In this document: positions 17,051 through 25,457 of the stretch, piece by piece
How positions within the stretch are numbered: the first letter of the stretch is position 1
How the letters are laid out: every line of letters starts with the position of its first letter
DNA from: Gillisia sp. CAL575
GTDB lineage: Bacteria; Bacteroidota; Bacteroidia; Flavobacteriales; Flavobacteriaceae
DNA: 64,000 nucleotides
Reading direction: 5' to 3'
Assembly (NCBI RefSeq): GCF_000403785.1
Contig: NZ_APHJ01000021.1
Location: 372,001 to 436,000, forward strand
Notes under the pieces: model-generated
Seen by the model: the letters and a program-made list of their open reading frames with translations, nothing else
Told to the model about the DNA's origin: nothing
The model's database searches: none
Made by a program: the position numbers and the translations under genes

Positions 17051-17992
17051 TTACATTATAAATTTTGAACTTATAGATTTATTATGATGTACTCGAAACA
17101 TCACATCTGCAAAAAGATCTGCACAGCTTACAACTCTAATTTTATCACATTTTTGCTTTAATGGAATAGAATCTGTTACAATTAATTCCAATAGTTGTGA
17201 GTCTTCAATCCTTTTGTATGCGTCTCCAGAAAGTACTGGATGGGTACAAATAGCTCTTACGCTTATAGCGCCCTTTGCCATCATTACATCTGCTGCTTTG
17301 GTAAGTGTTCCGGCAGTATCTACCATATCATCTACCAATACCACATTTTTCCCAGTTACATCACCAATAAGCTCCATATGAGAAATCACATTTGCTTTAG
17401 CCCGTTGTTTGTAACAAATAACCACATCACTTTCCATCGCTTTAGAATAAGCATAGGCCCTTTTAGAACCTCCCATATCTGGTGAAGCGATTGTAAGATT
17501 GTCTAAATTCAAACTTCTTAAATAAGGCAAGAAAACTGTAGATGCAAATAAATGATCAACAGGTTTTTCAAAGAATCCCTGAATTTGATCTGCATGCAAA
17601 TCCATTGTTATAATTCTCGTTGCTCCGGCAGTTTCTAGAATACTTGCTACCATTTTTGCGGCAATAGGAACTCTAGGTTTATCTTTTCTATCTTGTCTTG
17701 CCCATCCAAAATAAGGCATCACCGCTGTAATATGTCTTGCTGAAGCTCTTTTTGCTGCATCCAACATTAGTAACATCTCCATTAGGTGATCTGCTCCGGG
17801 ATGTGTAGATCCTATAATGAATACACGAGAACCTCTAACAGATTCTTCGAAAGAAGGCTGAAACTCTCCATCGCTATAAGTACTGGTAATAACTTTTCCC
17901 AGTGGTGCTCCGTAGGCTGCAGCTATTTTTTCAGCAAGTTCACTACTTTGGGTGCAATTAAAAATTTTTGCTTCGGGAATTACATTTGGCAT
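17051..17992 (-). CDS. prs: Ribose-phosphate pyrophosphokinase (PRPP synthetase)
   Basis: Makes PRPP from ribose 5-phosphate and ATP for nucleotide, His and Trp synthesis. Start chosen at ATG 17992 (MPNVIPEAKIF, 313 residues) because the longer frame from 18040 would begin inside the -7 promoter box at 18040-18047 and adds 16 non-conserved residues. Conserved blocks are ITSTYSDGEFQPSFEESVRG, PYFGWARQDRKDKPRVPI, ITMDLHADQIQGFF, ASPDMGGSKRA and the PRPP loop VVLVDDMVDTAGTLTKAA. Order prs-rplY-pth-ribF is consistent with a housekeeping block. Confidence 0.96.
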   Translation of the reverse strand: MPNVIPEAKIFNCTQSSELAEKIAAAYGAPLGKVITSTYSDGEFQPSFEESVRGSRVFIIGSTHPGADHLMEMLLMLDAAKRASARHITAVMPYFGWARQDRKDKPRVPIAAKMVASILETAGATRIITMDLHADQIQGFFEKPVDHLFASTVFLPYLRSLNLDNLTIASPDMGGSKRAYAYSKAMESDVVICYKQRAKANVISHMELIGDVTGKNVVLVDDMVDTAGTLTKAADVMMAKGAISVRAICTHPVLSGDAYKRIEDSQLLELIVTDSIPLKQKCDKIRVVSCADLFADVMFRVHHNKSISSKFIM

Positions 17993-18039
17993 TTTGTGGT
18001 GTGTTTTTAAGTTGAAAACTGTGGTTTTGTTGTGTGCCA

Positions 18040-18047
18040 CAAATTTA
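18040..18047 (-). promoter_or_regulatory. Putative -7 promoter box of prs
   Basis: Minus-strand TAAATTTG, an exact TAnnTTTG match, leaving a leader of about 45 bases before ATG 17992. It decides between the two possible prs starts. Confidence 0.5.
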
Positions 18048-18632
18048 GAAATTTATTCCCTGCTATGCTTAAACAAGTTCATAGAATGTTCTTAATTTTT
18101 ATTGAGGCTTTAAATTTAAATTTTGACGGACTAAGTTGATTTAAGATTATTCTACCACTGCCGGTAAACATAAATTATGAGGTATAATATTTCCAATTAA
18201 ACTAATAAAGCATCTGGTGGTTTTGAATATCTACTAAAGTCATAATTTTGTATAGATCATTCTTTCAAAACACTTATTCCATTAGAAGCAGTGAGCACTA
18301 AGTAAATTTTACCTTTTGGTACCAACACCTTTTAGGGGGAATAATTTTTGTTGAGGTTAATTATCTGTTGCAATTAATATCCTATCTACAAGAACTGGTA
18401 ATAATGTTTAAAAATCCTGAGGCTATTATTTTGTTAAGACTTTCTCTTTACTCCAGTTAATAATGAAGATTAATTAATTATCCTCTCAAATAATTCCGAA
18501 TCTTTTGTTATTATCCCATTAAACACTTCTTAAATTTCATGAATTAAGATATGTTTTAACTTATCGATAACTTTTCAAAAGTTAAATTGCTTTAATTTTA
18601 AAGCTATTGAATCTCCTCCCTAAAACACTCTT
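18048..18632. other. 585-base gene-free gap before the molybdoenzyme operon
   Basis: AT-rich divergent intergenic region with no credible reading frame. Besides the prs promoter at its left edge, the only organised feature I see is the compound palindrome at 18556-18585. The rest shows no hairpin with a T-run and no recognisable riboswitch. Confidence 0.6.
18556..18585. promoter_or_regulatory. Compound palindrome upstream of the aldehyde oxidoreductase operon
   Basis: Outer arms TTAACTT (18556-18562) and AAGTTAA (18579-18585) enclose TTATCGATAA (18561-18570), and AACTTTT-C-AAAAGTT (18569-18583) overlaps it. It lies about 50 bases before the ATG at 18633, a fitting place for an operator; the ModE-like protein at 27742 is one candidate ligand, by inference only. 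Confidence 0.4.
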
Positions 18633-19433
18633 ATGAAAGATATAGATAAATGGAAAGAAACTGTCAATTCAGACAATTTGAGTGACGACGAGAAAATGGT
18701 TCTCGATGCAATGGGTCTGAATGGTAGTTCCAGAAGAAAATTCTTAAAACAGGTTTCCGCAGCAAGTTTAAGTATTTATGCTTCTTCTTTTTTTACCTCA
18801 GAAATATTTGCTAGCACTATGAAAGATCTACCAGAAAATACAACTGCACTTTTAAATGAGATTAAAGTAAACCTTAGGGTTAATGATATGGTGAAACCAT
18901 TAACATTAGATTCCCGAACTTCTTTACTTGATGCATTAAGAGAAAGATTAGCACTTACCGGTACTAAAAAAGGCTGTGATCATGGTCAATGCGGTGCATG
19001 TACGGTTATAATTGATGGTAAGCGCAATCTCTCTTGTTTAACGCTAGCGGCAACTTGTGAAGGAAAAGAGATAACAACGGTAGAAGGCTTAGCGCAAAAT
19101 GGTAAAATGCATCCTATGCAAGAAGCTTTTGTAAAACATGATGGCTTTCAATGCGGTTATTGTACTCCTGGACAAATTTGTTCATCTGTAGCTTTATTGG
19201 AAGAAGCTAAAAATGGAGAAGCTAGTTATGTTACAGAAGATTTTAAAAATATTCAGTCTGGTTTAACACTTTCCGAAGAAGAAATAAGAGAAAGATTGTC
19301 TGGAAATATTTGCCGATGTGGTGCCTACAATAATATTGTACAGGCATTTAAAGAAGTGCATTCCGGAGACGATGAAATGCCAACTTGGGAATTCGCAACT
19401 CAGGAACAGATGGATAAGGCTAAAAATGCCTAG
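18633..19433 (+). CDS. Aldehyde oxidoreductase, [2Fe-2S] subunit, PaoA-like, Tat-exported
   Basis: Electron-transfer subunit of a periplasmic xanthine-oxidase-family enzyme. 266 residues. A twin-arginine signal SSRRKFLKQVSAASLSIYAS lies at about 32-51, preceded by an unusually long 30-residue n-region. The plant-type [2Fe-2S] cluster is held by Cys115, Cys120, Cys123 and Cys135, and the second cluster by Cys174, Cys177, Cys227 and Cys229 (CGYC and CRCG). Between the last pairs is an insert of about 30 residues. The FAD and Mo subunits follow in order, matching E. coli PaoABC, in which only the small subunit bears the Tat signal and carries the complex across the inner membrane. Confidence 0.92.
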   Translation: MKDIDKWKETVNSDNLSDDEKMVLDAMGLNGSSRRKFLKQVSAASLSIYASSFFTSEIFASTMKDLPENTTALLNEIKVNLRVNDMVKPLTLDSRTSLLDALRERLALTGTKKGCDHGQCGACTVIIDGKRNLSCLTLAATCEGKEITTVEGLAQNGKMHPMQEAFVKHDGFQCGYCTPGQICSSVALLEEAKNGEASYVTEDFKNIQSGLTLSEEEIRERLSGNICRCGAYNNIVQAFKEVHSGDDEMPTWEFATQEQMDKAKNA

Positions 19434-19496
19434 GCGTATAAACTATTCCTAAAACCAAGGAACTTGTACAATTCAAGACTTTAAAATTAATTAACC

Positions 19497-20483
19497 ATGA
19501 GACCATTCACTTATACAAGTGCTACAAATAAAGAACAGGCGCTAAAAGCTTCCACCAAGACTTCGCACTATCTCGCAGGAGGTACGAACTTAGTAGATTT
19601 AATGAAAGAAGATGTGGAGCGGCCAGATCAGCTAATCGATGTTAATAAACTCGATTATAAAAAAATAACTTCTAATGAAAAAGGCGGATTATCACTTGGC
19701 GCAATGTTAAGTAATGCTGAAACTGCAAATCATCCAGAAATCAGAACCAATTATCCGTTACTATCTATGGCCATGCTTTCTGCTGCATCTGCGCAAATTA
19801 GAAATATGGCTAGCAATGGAGGGAATTTATTACAGCGCACACGTTGTCCATATTTCTTTGAAACCTCAATGCCATGTAATAAGAGAGAACCAGGTTCTGG
19901 ATGTGGTGCTTTAAAAGGAATGAATGCTTTACACGCCATTTTTGGATATAGTGATAATTGTATTGCTACGAACCCTTCAGATATGAATGTAGCATTGGCT
20001 GCCATTGGAGCAACGGTGGAAGTTCAGAAAAAAGATGGGTCTTCTAGAATGATTGAATTCACAGATTTTCATCGTTTGCCGGGAGATAAGCCTGAAAAGG
20101 ATAATACTTTAGAACAAGGTGAATTAATAACCGCTATCCATTTATCAAAACCTGAATTTTCAGACCATTATTATTATTTAAAAATTCGTGAACGTTCCAG
20201 TTATGCATTTGCATTAATATCTGTTGCAGCCGGATTGCAGGTAAAAAGTGGAGTAATTGCAAAAGCAGGATTGGCAATGGGTGGTGTTGCTCACAAACCA
20301 TGGAAACTTTCTAAAGCTGAAGAATTTCTTGTTGGTAAAAAACCTAATAAATCTAAATTTGAAGCAGCGGCAGATTTAGCTATGAAGGATGCTAAGCCTT
20401 TTGAAGCTAATAAATTTAAGGTAGAAATGGGGAAAAATGCTATAGTACGGGCGCTAACTCAAGCTTATGAAAGAGAAGCATAA
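19497..20483 (+). CDS. Aldehyde oxidoreductase, FAD and [4Fe-4S] subunit, PaoB-like
   Basis: 328-residue middle subunit of the molybdenum hydroxylase. HYLAGGTNLVDLMKEDV (24-40) is the FAD pyrophosphate loop, and SAQIRNMASNGGNLLQRTRC the second FAD segment. It carries an extra cysteine-bearing insertion (Cys117, Cys127, Cys136, Cys155) like that which holds an additional [4Fe-4S] cluster in E. coli PaoB and the 4-hydroxybenzoyl-CoA reductase beta subunit. No signal peptide, consistent with folded co-export on the PaoA-like partner. The frame of the next gene overlaps its end, but the likely next ATG is 22 bases beyond the stop. Confidence 0.92.
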   Translation: MRPFTYTSATNKEQALKASTKTSHYLAGGTNLVDLMKEDVERPDQLIDVNKLDYKKITSNEKGGLSLGAMLSNAETANHPEIRTNYPLLSMAMLSAASAQIRNMASNGGNLLQRTRCPYFFETSMPCNKREPGSGCGALKGMNALHAIFGYSDNCIATNPSDMNVALAAIGATVEVQKKDGSSRMIEFTDFHRLPGDKPEKDNTLEQGELITAIHLSKPEFSDHYYYLKIRERSSYAFALISVAAGLQVKSGVIAKAGLAMGGVAHKPWKLSKAEEFLVGKKPNKSKFEAAADLAMKDAKPFEANKFKVEMGKNAIVRALTQAYEREA

Positions 20484-20505
20484 GCCAATCTCAAAAAATA
20501 ATATT

Positions 20506-22686
20506 ATGACGAAGACAATAAATGCATCCGGAGTTGGAAATGCTATAGATAGAGTGGAAGGTCATCTTAAGGTGATGGGAAAGGCTAAATATGCATCTGA
20601 ATTTCCGGTAGAAAATAAAGTTTATGGCCAAGGAATAAACAGCACGATCGCCAAAGGAGAAATTATTTCTATAGATACTTCCGAAGCTGAGAAACTTGAA
20701 GGAGTTTTAAAAGTGATCACTTATAAGAATGCAGAAAAACTTAAAGCTTTTGATGAAGAACGGCCAGAACTCGCAACAGATAGTATTGCTCCGGTATTAC
20801 AAAGTAATAAAGTGCATTATTATGGAGAATATGTTGGTCTTGTGGTCGCAGAAACTTTCGAACAGGCTCAATACGCAGCTCGTTTGGTGAAATTTGAATA
20901 TAAAAAGGATTCTGATGCTCTTATAGATTTTGAAAAATCGAAATCGAAAGCATATACTCCAGATAATGATTCAAATTATTCGAGAGGAAATATGAAACTA
21001 GGGCTTTCTGAAGCAGACATGGTTGTGGAACAAACTTATAACACGCCAATCGAACATCATCACCCAATGGAATTGCATGCAGTTATAGCTGCTTGGGATA
21101 ATGGGAAAGTTACGGCATATGCAAGTCAGCAAATAGTTGAAGATGCTAAGATTGCTATTTCAGGGACATTCCAGATTCCTAAGGAAGATGTTCGTGTAAT
21201 TTCTGCTTTTGTGGGCGGTGGATTTGGCTCGAAGTTGAACCTTGATCGTCATGTGATTATGGCAGTAATGGCCTCCAAAATGGTAGGTAGGCCAGTTCAG
21301 GTTACGGTAACTAGAACCCAAATGTTTACCAACACAAATATGCGCCAACAGAATGAGCAAAAAATGCGTGTAGGCGCTAAAAAAGATGGTACTCTTACAG
21401 CGCTTTCGCATGAAACACTCTCCCATACATCAATTACTCAAGAATATCAAGAGCCTTGCGGAATGGTTTCTAAGATGCTATATAATGTGCCTAATAATGA
21501 GGTAACTTATAAGTTAATCCCGATGAATCTTCAAACACCATTTGCAATGAGAGCACCAGGTGAAGCAACAGGTAGTTTTGCATTAGAATCTGCTATGGAT
21601 GAAATGGCTTGGAAGTTGAAAATGGATCCTCTAGAATTCCGCATTAAAAACGATACTCAAACAGATCTTCATGAAAACAGACCTTTTTCGTCAAGACTTT
21701 TAGTAGAATGTTTACGAATTGGGGCAGATAAATTTGGGTGGAAAGATCGTAAAGCAGAACCACGAACCAATAAAAAAGGTAATTGGTTAATAGGTTACGG
21801 TGTTAGTGCCGCCTCAAGGGAAGCTCCATACCAAAAAACGCATGCGAAAGTGATTTTAGAATTGGAGGAAGATAAAATTTTTGCAACCATCCAAATGGAT
21901 GCAACAGATATTGGTACTGGTAGTTATACCATTATAGCGCAAACAGCATCCGAATATTTAAAGATCCCAGTAGAACAAGTAACGGTAGAATTAGGAGATT
22001 CAGACTTTCCGATAACTCCTGGTTCTGGAGGTTCTTGGGGAGCAGCTTCCTATTGTAATGGAGCGCGTGCTGCTTGTGAAAATGCAATAAACACACTTAA
22101 GAATAACCGAAATATTAAAGGAGATGAGGAAGTGACAGTTTCTGAACTTCTAAAACAAAATCAACTTACAAAATTTGAAGCTGAAGGTATGGCCGAACCG
22201 TCTGCAGAATTCAAGAAATACTCGATCTTCTCTTTTGGAGCGAACTTTTCTGAAGTCTGGGTAGATAAGGATACAGGAATGTATAGGATTAAGAGAATGG
22301 TGAATGTAGGTTCTGCTGGAAAGATATTAAATCCGAAAACAGCTTATGGGCAAATCATAGGTGGTCTAACCATGGGTGCAGGAATGGTAATTGCCGAACA
22401 ATCTAGGGTAGAACCTAATTTTGGAAATTTCATCACTCGTTCTTTTGCAGATTATCACGTCCCGGTAAATTTAGATATGGCAAATATTGATGTGATCTTC
22501 CTTCCAGAAGAAGACAAAATTGCTAATAAAATGGGTATTAAAGGAATTGGCGAACTTGGAATAACCAGTGTAGCTGCTTCCATTTCAAATGCCATTTTTA
22601 ATGCAACTGGAAAACGAATGCGAAGCCTACCTATCACTCCAGAAAAACTAATTGAAGCTGGTCTTGAAGAAGGCGTTACAGCTTGA
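20506..22686 (+). CDS. Aldehyde oxidoreductase, molybdopterin-binding subunit, PaoC-like
   Basis: 726 residues from ATG 20506 (MTKTINASGVGNAIDRVEGH), chosen over a frame start at 20467 that overlaps the FAD gene and adds only a basic leader. The N-terminal hammerhead domain covers about 1-130. The Mo-binding domain has AFVGGGFGSKLNLD (about 225-238), AMRAPGEATGSFALESAMDE (about 338-357) and TPGSGGSWGAASYCNGA. The catalytic Glu is in KGIGELGITSVAA near the C terminus. The arrangement predicts hydroxylation of aldehydes to acids with an MCD cofactor. Substrate range, and whether the in vivo electron acceptor is oxygen or another carrier, cannot be read from sequence. Confidence 0.93.
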   Translation: MTKTINASGVGNAIDRVEGHLKVMGKAKYASEFPVENKVYGQGINSTIAKGEIISIDTSEAEKLEGVLKVITYKNAEKLKAFDEERPELATDSIAPVLQSNKVHYYGEYVGLVVAETFEQAQYAARLVKFEYKKDSDALIDFEKSKSKAYTPDNDSNYSRGNMKLGLSEADMVVEQTYNTPIEHHHPMELHAVIAAWDNGKVTAYASQQIVEDAKIAISGTFQIPKEDVRVISAFVGGGFGSKLNLDRHVIMAVMASKMVGRPVQVTVTRTQMFTNTNMRQQNEQKMRVGAKKDGTLTALSHETLSHTSITQEYQEPCGMVSKMLYNVPNNEVTYKLIPMNLQTPFAMRAPGEATGSFALESAMDEMAWKLKMDPLEFRIKNDTQTDLHENRPFSSRLLVECLRIGADKFGWKDRKAEPRTNKKGNWLIGYGVSAASREAPYQKTHAKVILELEEDKIFATIQMDATDIGTGSYTIIAQTASEYLKIPVEQVTVELGDSDFPITPGSGGSWGAASYCNGARAACENAINTLKNNRNIKGDEEVTVSELLKQNQLTKFEAEGMAEPSAEFKKYSIFSFGANFSEVWVDKDTGMYRIKRMVNVGSAGKILNPKTAYGQIIGGLTMGAGMVIAEQSRVEPNFGNFITRSFADYHVPVNLDMANIDVIFLPEEDKIANKMGIKGIGELGITSVAASISNAIFNATGKRMRSLPITPEKLIEAGLEEGVTA

Positions 22687-22701
22687 TTAAAATTGAAAGT
22701 G

Positions 22702-22832
22702 GCTGTTTAAAAGGATTTCTTATGTCAAACTAAATTTGTTTCTGTTTCTAAAAGTGATTGAAAATCATATTATTAAGAATCATAAACAAATCTAGAATGA
22801 CGCTTTTATTTCTTTTTAGACAGCTGCTTTTT
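22702..22832. repeat. Degraded long inverted-repeat element / terminator between convergent genes
   Basis: GCTGTTTAAAAGG (22702-22714) pairs imperfectly with CTTTTTAGACAGC (22812-22824), followed by T-rich sequence. Inside are AATTTGTTTCTG and ATAAACAAATCTAGAATGACG, eroded relatives of the class B repeat (compare TTGTTTCAG and ATGACG). Such AGCTGTCTnAAAAG-bounded elements recur in flavobacterial genomes as long stems at gene ends. Here it divides the convergent molybdoenzyme and GH13 genes. The rest of the gap to 22910 shows nothing further. Confidence 0.55.
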
Positions 22833-22910
22833 TAACTCTACCCGCACATTTAAATTATTTCAAAAATTCGTGTGACTTATCACTTAAAATCAGTGATAAA
22901 CGATCCATAC

Positions 22911-24752
22911 TTACAAAGTATATATCTGAGCTCCATAAGCTGGAATATTTATTTCTCCAGTCCATGCTTTTTCATCTGTACTCTTGGCTGCAATACGCAT
23001 ATCGGCAACTTCTAGATCTGAGAAATCTTCGTCATATCCTTTCCAAGTGCTGTTAATTCTAAGCTTATAATGCATTCCTTCTTGAATACCAATTCCATAA
23101 TCCACAAAATCACGATCTCCGAAATTTAAAACCACTATTACTGGCTCCTCATTATCTCCATCATTAATGCGCTTATATGCTAGAATTTTATTTTCTTGAT
23201 TTAAATGAATGATCTCTGTTGTTTGACCTCTTAAACCCTGCGTTGCTCCTTGCCGGCCCGTTCTCAATTCAATTAGATCTGTACTAAGCCTTCCAATGCC
23301 TTTTAATCTTTTATACTTTTCCCAATCTAGACCTACACTATCTTGAAAATATTCGTCTTCCATAAATTCCTGTCCCTGAAATATCATAGGTATTCCGGGT
23401 GAAGTCATTACTAAAACCAATCCTAAAATAGCTCTTTTCTTTGCAAAAGCACTTTCCGCATTTCCAGGTTGAATTTCTTCTGGAACTCTAGCCTTTCCAT
23501 TAGCTACCTCATCGTGAGACTCTGTATAAATAATTCTGGAGAAAGCATTATTGCTGTAACTAAAGGTGACGGCTTCAGCAATGCTCTCTAAATTTCTAGC
23601 ATTGTCTTCAGTATTAATCAAAGCTTCACGAACAGGATGCACGAAATTCATATCCCACTGACTACCATAACCAATTCCTCCAATTTCTACGCTGTCAGTT
23701 ATAATATCCTGACCCTTTAAATCTTCAGCAATAGTTAGAACATTTGGATATTTAGATCTAATTTCAGAATTGATATCGCGCATTAAAATAATTCCTTCCA
23801 AAATTTCGGTATCCATGCCTAAACCTCCTCCTTCATATCTTATATAAGAAGTAGCATCCATACGCAGTCCATCACAATGGTATTTTTCAATCCACATTAG
23901 GGCATTATCTCTTAAATACTGCCTAACTTCTGGTCTACCATAATCTGGTCGTGTATTTCCCCATGGCGTATCACTTTTATGATCATTATAGAAATAGATA
24001 CCGCCCTTATTATTTGCGCTCCAGCCATCAAACTGCCATAAATCTACATCTGAAGGTCCAAGATGATTATAAACCACGTCCATAATTACTCCTATTCCAT
24101 TTTGGTGAGCCGCCTTCACCAACCTATGCAGTGCATCTGGTCCGCCATAATCCTGTTCAATAGCAAAAGGATGTGCTGGATTATAACCCCAGGAAATTCC
24201 GCCTGCAAACTCAGAAACAGGTAATAATTCGATACAGTTTATTCCAAGTTCTTTTAAATATGGAAGTTTTTCTATAACGTCTTCAAAAGTTCCAACTTGG
24301 TCGGCATGCTTTCTATTAAAAGTGCCTACATGTAATTCATAGATCACAAGAGAATTCCAAGATGGTAGAACGAAATTATCTTCTTCCCAATTAAAATCTA
24401 GTTTTCTTATGATGGAGTTTCCATCAGAGTTAGTAACCTCAAAAGCATAGGGATCATTACGATAAAAACTGTTTTCGCCATTTTTTATTAAATATTTATA
24501 TTCATCTCTTTCTTTAGCCAGATCTGTAGCTCCTGCCCAATAACCGTTATCTTCCTTAACCAATTCAAAATCATCATCAGACCAATTATTAAAATCTCCC
24601 GTGACATAAACCATATCTGCATTTGGAGCCCACACCCGAAAAGTTGTTTGGGAATCTTCCATTACAGAACCCATGCCTACAGATGGAGATATTAGATGTT
24701 TCAAAAGTGCCTCATTTTTCATTTCGTTTGATTTTTTAAAAGAATCAATCAA
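22911..24752 (-). CDS. GH13 alpha-glucan enzyme, 1,4-alpha-glucan branching enzyme-like
   Basis: 613 residues with an N-terminal CBM48-type beta domain (FRVWAPNADMVYVTGDFNNWSDD, about 38-60), then a GH13 barrel. VIYELHVGTF, GINCIELLPVSEF, VIMDVVYNHLGPSD (about 232-245) and the nucleophile segment DGLRMDATSYI, the acid/base LTIAEDLKG and the YTESHDEVANG transition-state segment are all present. A C-terminal all-beta domain ends it. The pattern fits a glycogen branching enzyme or close relative; no signal peptide is seen, so it is cytosolic. An internal ATG (MKNEALL, 24722) is an alternative start. It is the only minus-strand gene in the molybdenum island. Confidence 0.85.
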   Translation of the reverse strand: MIDSFKKSNEMKNEALLKHLISPSVGMGSVMEDSQTTFRVWAPNADMVYVTGDFNNWSDDDFELVKEDNGYWAGATDLAKERDEYKYLIKNGENSFYRNDPYAFEVTNSDGNSIIRKLDFNWEEDNFVLPSWNSLVIYELHVGTFNRKHADQVGTFEDVIEKLPYLKELGINCIELLPVSEFAGGISWGYNPAHPFAIEQDYGGPDALHRLVKAAHQNGIGVIMDVVYNHLGPSDVDLWQFDGWSANNKGGIYFYNDHKSDTPWGNTRPDYGRPEVRQYLRDNALMWIEKYHCDGLRMDATSYIRYEGGGLGMDTEILEGIILMRDINSEIRSKYPNVLTIAEDLKGQDIITDSVEIGGIGYGSQWDMNFVHPVREALINTEDNARNLESIAEAVTFSYSNNAFSRIIYTESHDEVANGKARVPEEIQPGNAESAFAKKRAILGLVLVMTSPGIPMIFQGQEFMEDEYFQDSVGLDWEKYKRLKGIGRLSTDLIELRTGRQGATQGLRGQTTEIIHLNQENKILAYKRINDGDNEEPVIVVLNFGDRDFVDYGIGIQEGMHYKLRINSTWKGYDEDFSDLEVADMRIAAKSTDEKAWTGEINIPAYGAQIYTL

Positions 24753-24786
24753 AATTACTTTCTGTTTAAATGCTAAAACTTTATTT

Positions 24787-24891
24787 ATGAGGAAATTAAC
24801 TGAGCATCTGGCTGAAAACCAATTAGAGAAAGTTTTGTTGAAATTTCAGCTGAACTACCAAAATGTGGGATGGATTAAAGAAATACTATAA
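24787..24891 (+). CDS. Possible 34-residue small protein (weak)
   Basis: ATG at 24787 opens MRKLTEHLAENQLEKVLLKF and closes at TAA 24891 (34 residues), amphipathic and rich in Leu, Asn and Gln. It lies in the divergent gap between the GH13 gene and the IorA-like gene. There is no convincing ribosome site or homologue in memory; it may simply be untranslated leader of the second molybdoenzyme operon. Confidence 0.2.
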   Translation: MRKLTEHLAENQLEKVLLKFQLNYQNVGWIKEIL

Positions 24892-24940
24892 AAAAGCTCA
24901 GATTTATATGTTCAGGTGATTATAAAAACAGAAAAATATC

Positions 24941-24960
24941 TTAATTTTTAGAAAAATTAA
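24941..24960. promoter_or_regulatory. Palindrome just before the IorA-like gene
   Basis: TTAATTTTT-AG-AAAAATTAA, 9-bp arms with a 2-base centre, ends five bases before the ATG at 24966. It is a candidate operator; A/T-rich composition makes chance occurrence possible. The arms end in TTAA as do those at 18556-18585. Confidence 0.35.
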
Positions 24961-24965
24961 AGATC

Positions 24966-25430
24966 ATGGCAGAATTCAGTATTACCATCAACGGCAAAGA
25001 CCTTTCGGTAGATGTAGATCCCACTACTCCCCTACTTTGGGTTTTAAGAGACCATTTAAAATTGGTTGGAACTAAATATGGTTGCGGGATTGCCCAATGT
25101 GGAGCCTGTACTGTCCATTTTAATGGAACTGCCGTAAGATCTTGTCAGCTTCCAATTTCCGCAGCAGCAGATAATAAGATCACAACAATAGAAGGATTAT
25201 CAGAAAATGGAGATCATCCGGTTCAAAAAGCTTGGTTGGAGCATGATGTGCCTCAATGTGGTTATTGCCAAGCAGGACAGATTATGTCGGCTTCTGCTCT
25301 ATTAGAACGAAATCCTACTCCTACAGATACAGATATTGAAAATGCCATGAGCGGAAATATTTGCCGTTGTGGAACTTATACTAGAATAAAAGCAGCCATT
25401 AAAACAGCTTCAGATTCTCAAACAGCCTAA
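24966..25430 (+). CDS. Molybdenum hydroxylase [2Fe-2S] subunit, IorA-like
   Basis: 154-residue small subunit of the second xanthine-oxidase-family enzyme. The first [2Fe-2S] cluster ligands are Cys40, Cys45, Cys48 and Cys60, the second Cys98, Cys101, Cys133 and Cys135 (CGYC, CRCG). It has no signal peptide, so it would be carried out with its Tat-signalled partner encoded 27 bases downstream. The two-subunit layout without a FAD protein is that of isoquinoline 1-oxidoreductase (IorAB) and membrane-linked aldehyde dehydrogenases, which pass electrons to cytochromes rather than to FAD. No cytochrome gene is in the window. Confidence 0.92.
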   Translation: MAEFSITINGKDLSVDVDPTTPLLWVLRDHLKLVGTKYGCGIAQCGACTVHFNGTAVRSCQLPISAAADNKITTIEGLSENGDHPVQKAWLEHDVPQCGYCQAGQIMSASALLERNPTPTDTDIENAMSGNICRCGTYTRIKAAIKTASDSQTA

Positions 25431-25457
25431 TTATCAGTTTAATTCAAATACATAAAA

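Noticed and set aside
17993-18040. Longer start of prs at 18040
   Set aside because: It would begin inside the exact -7 promoter box at 18040-18047.
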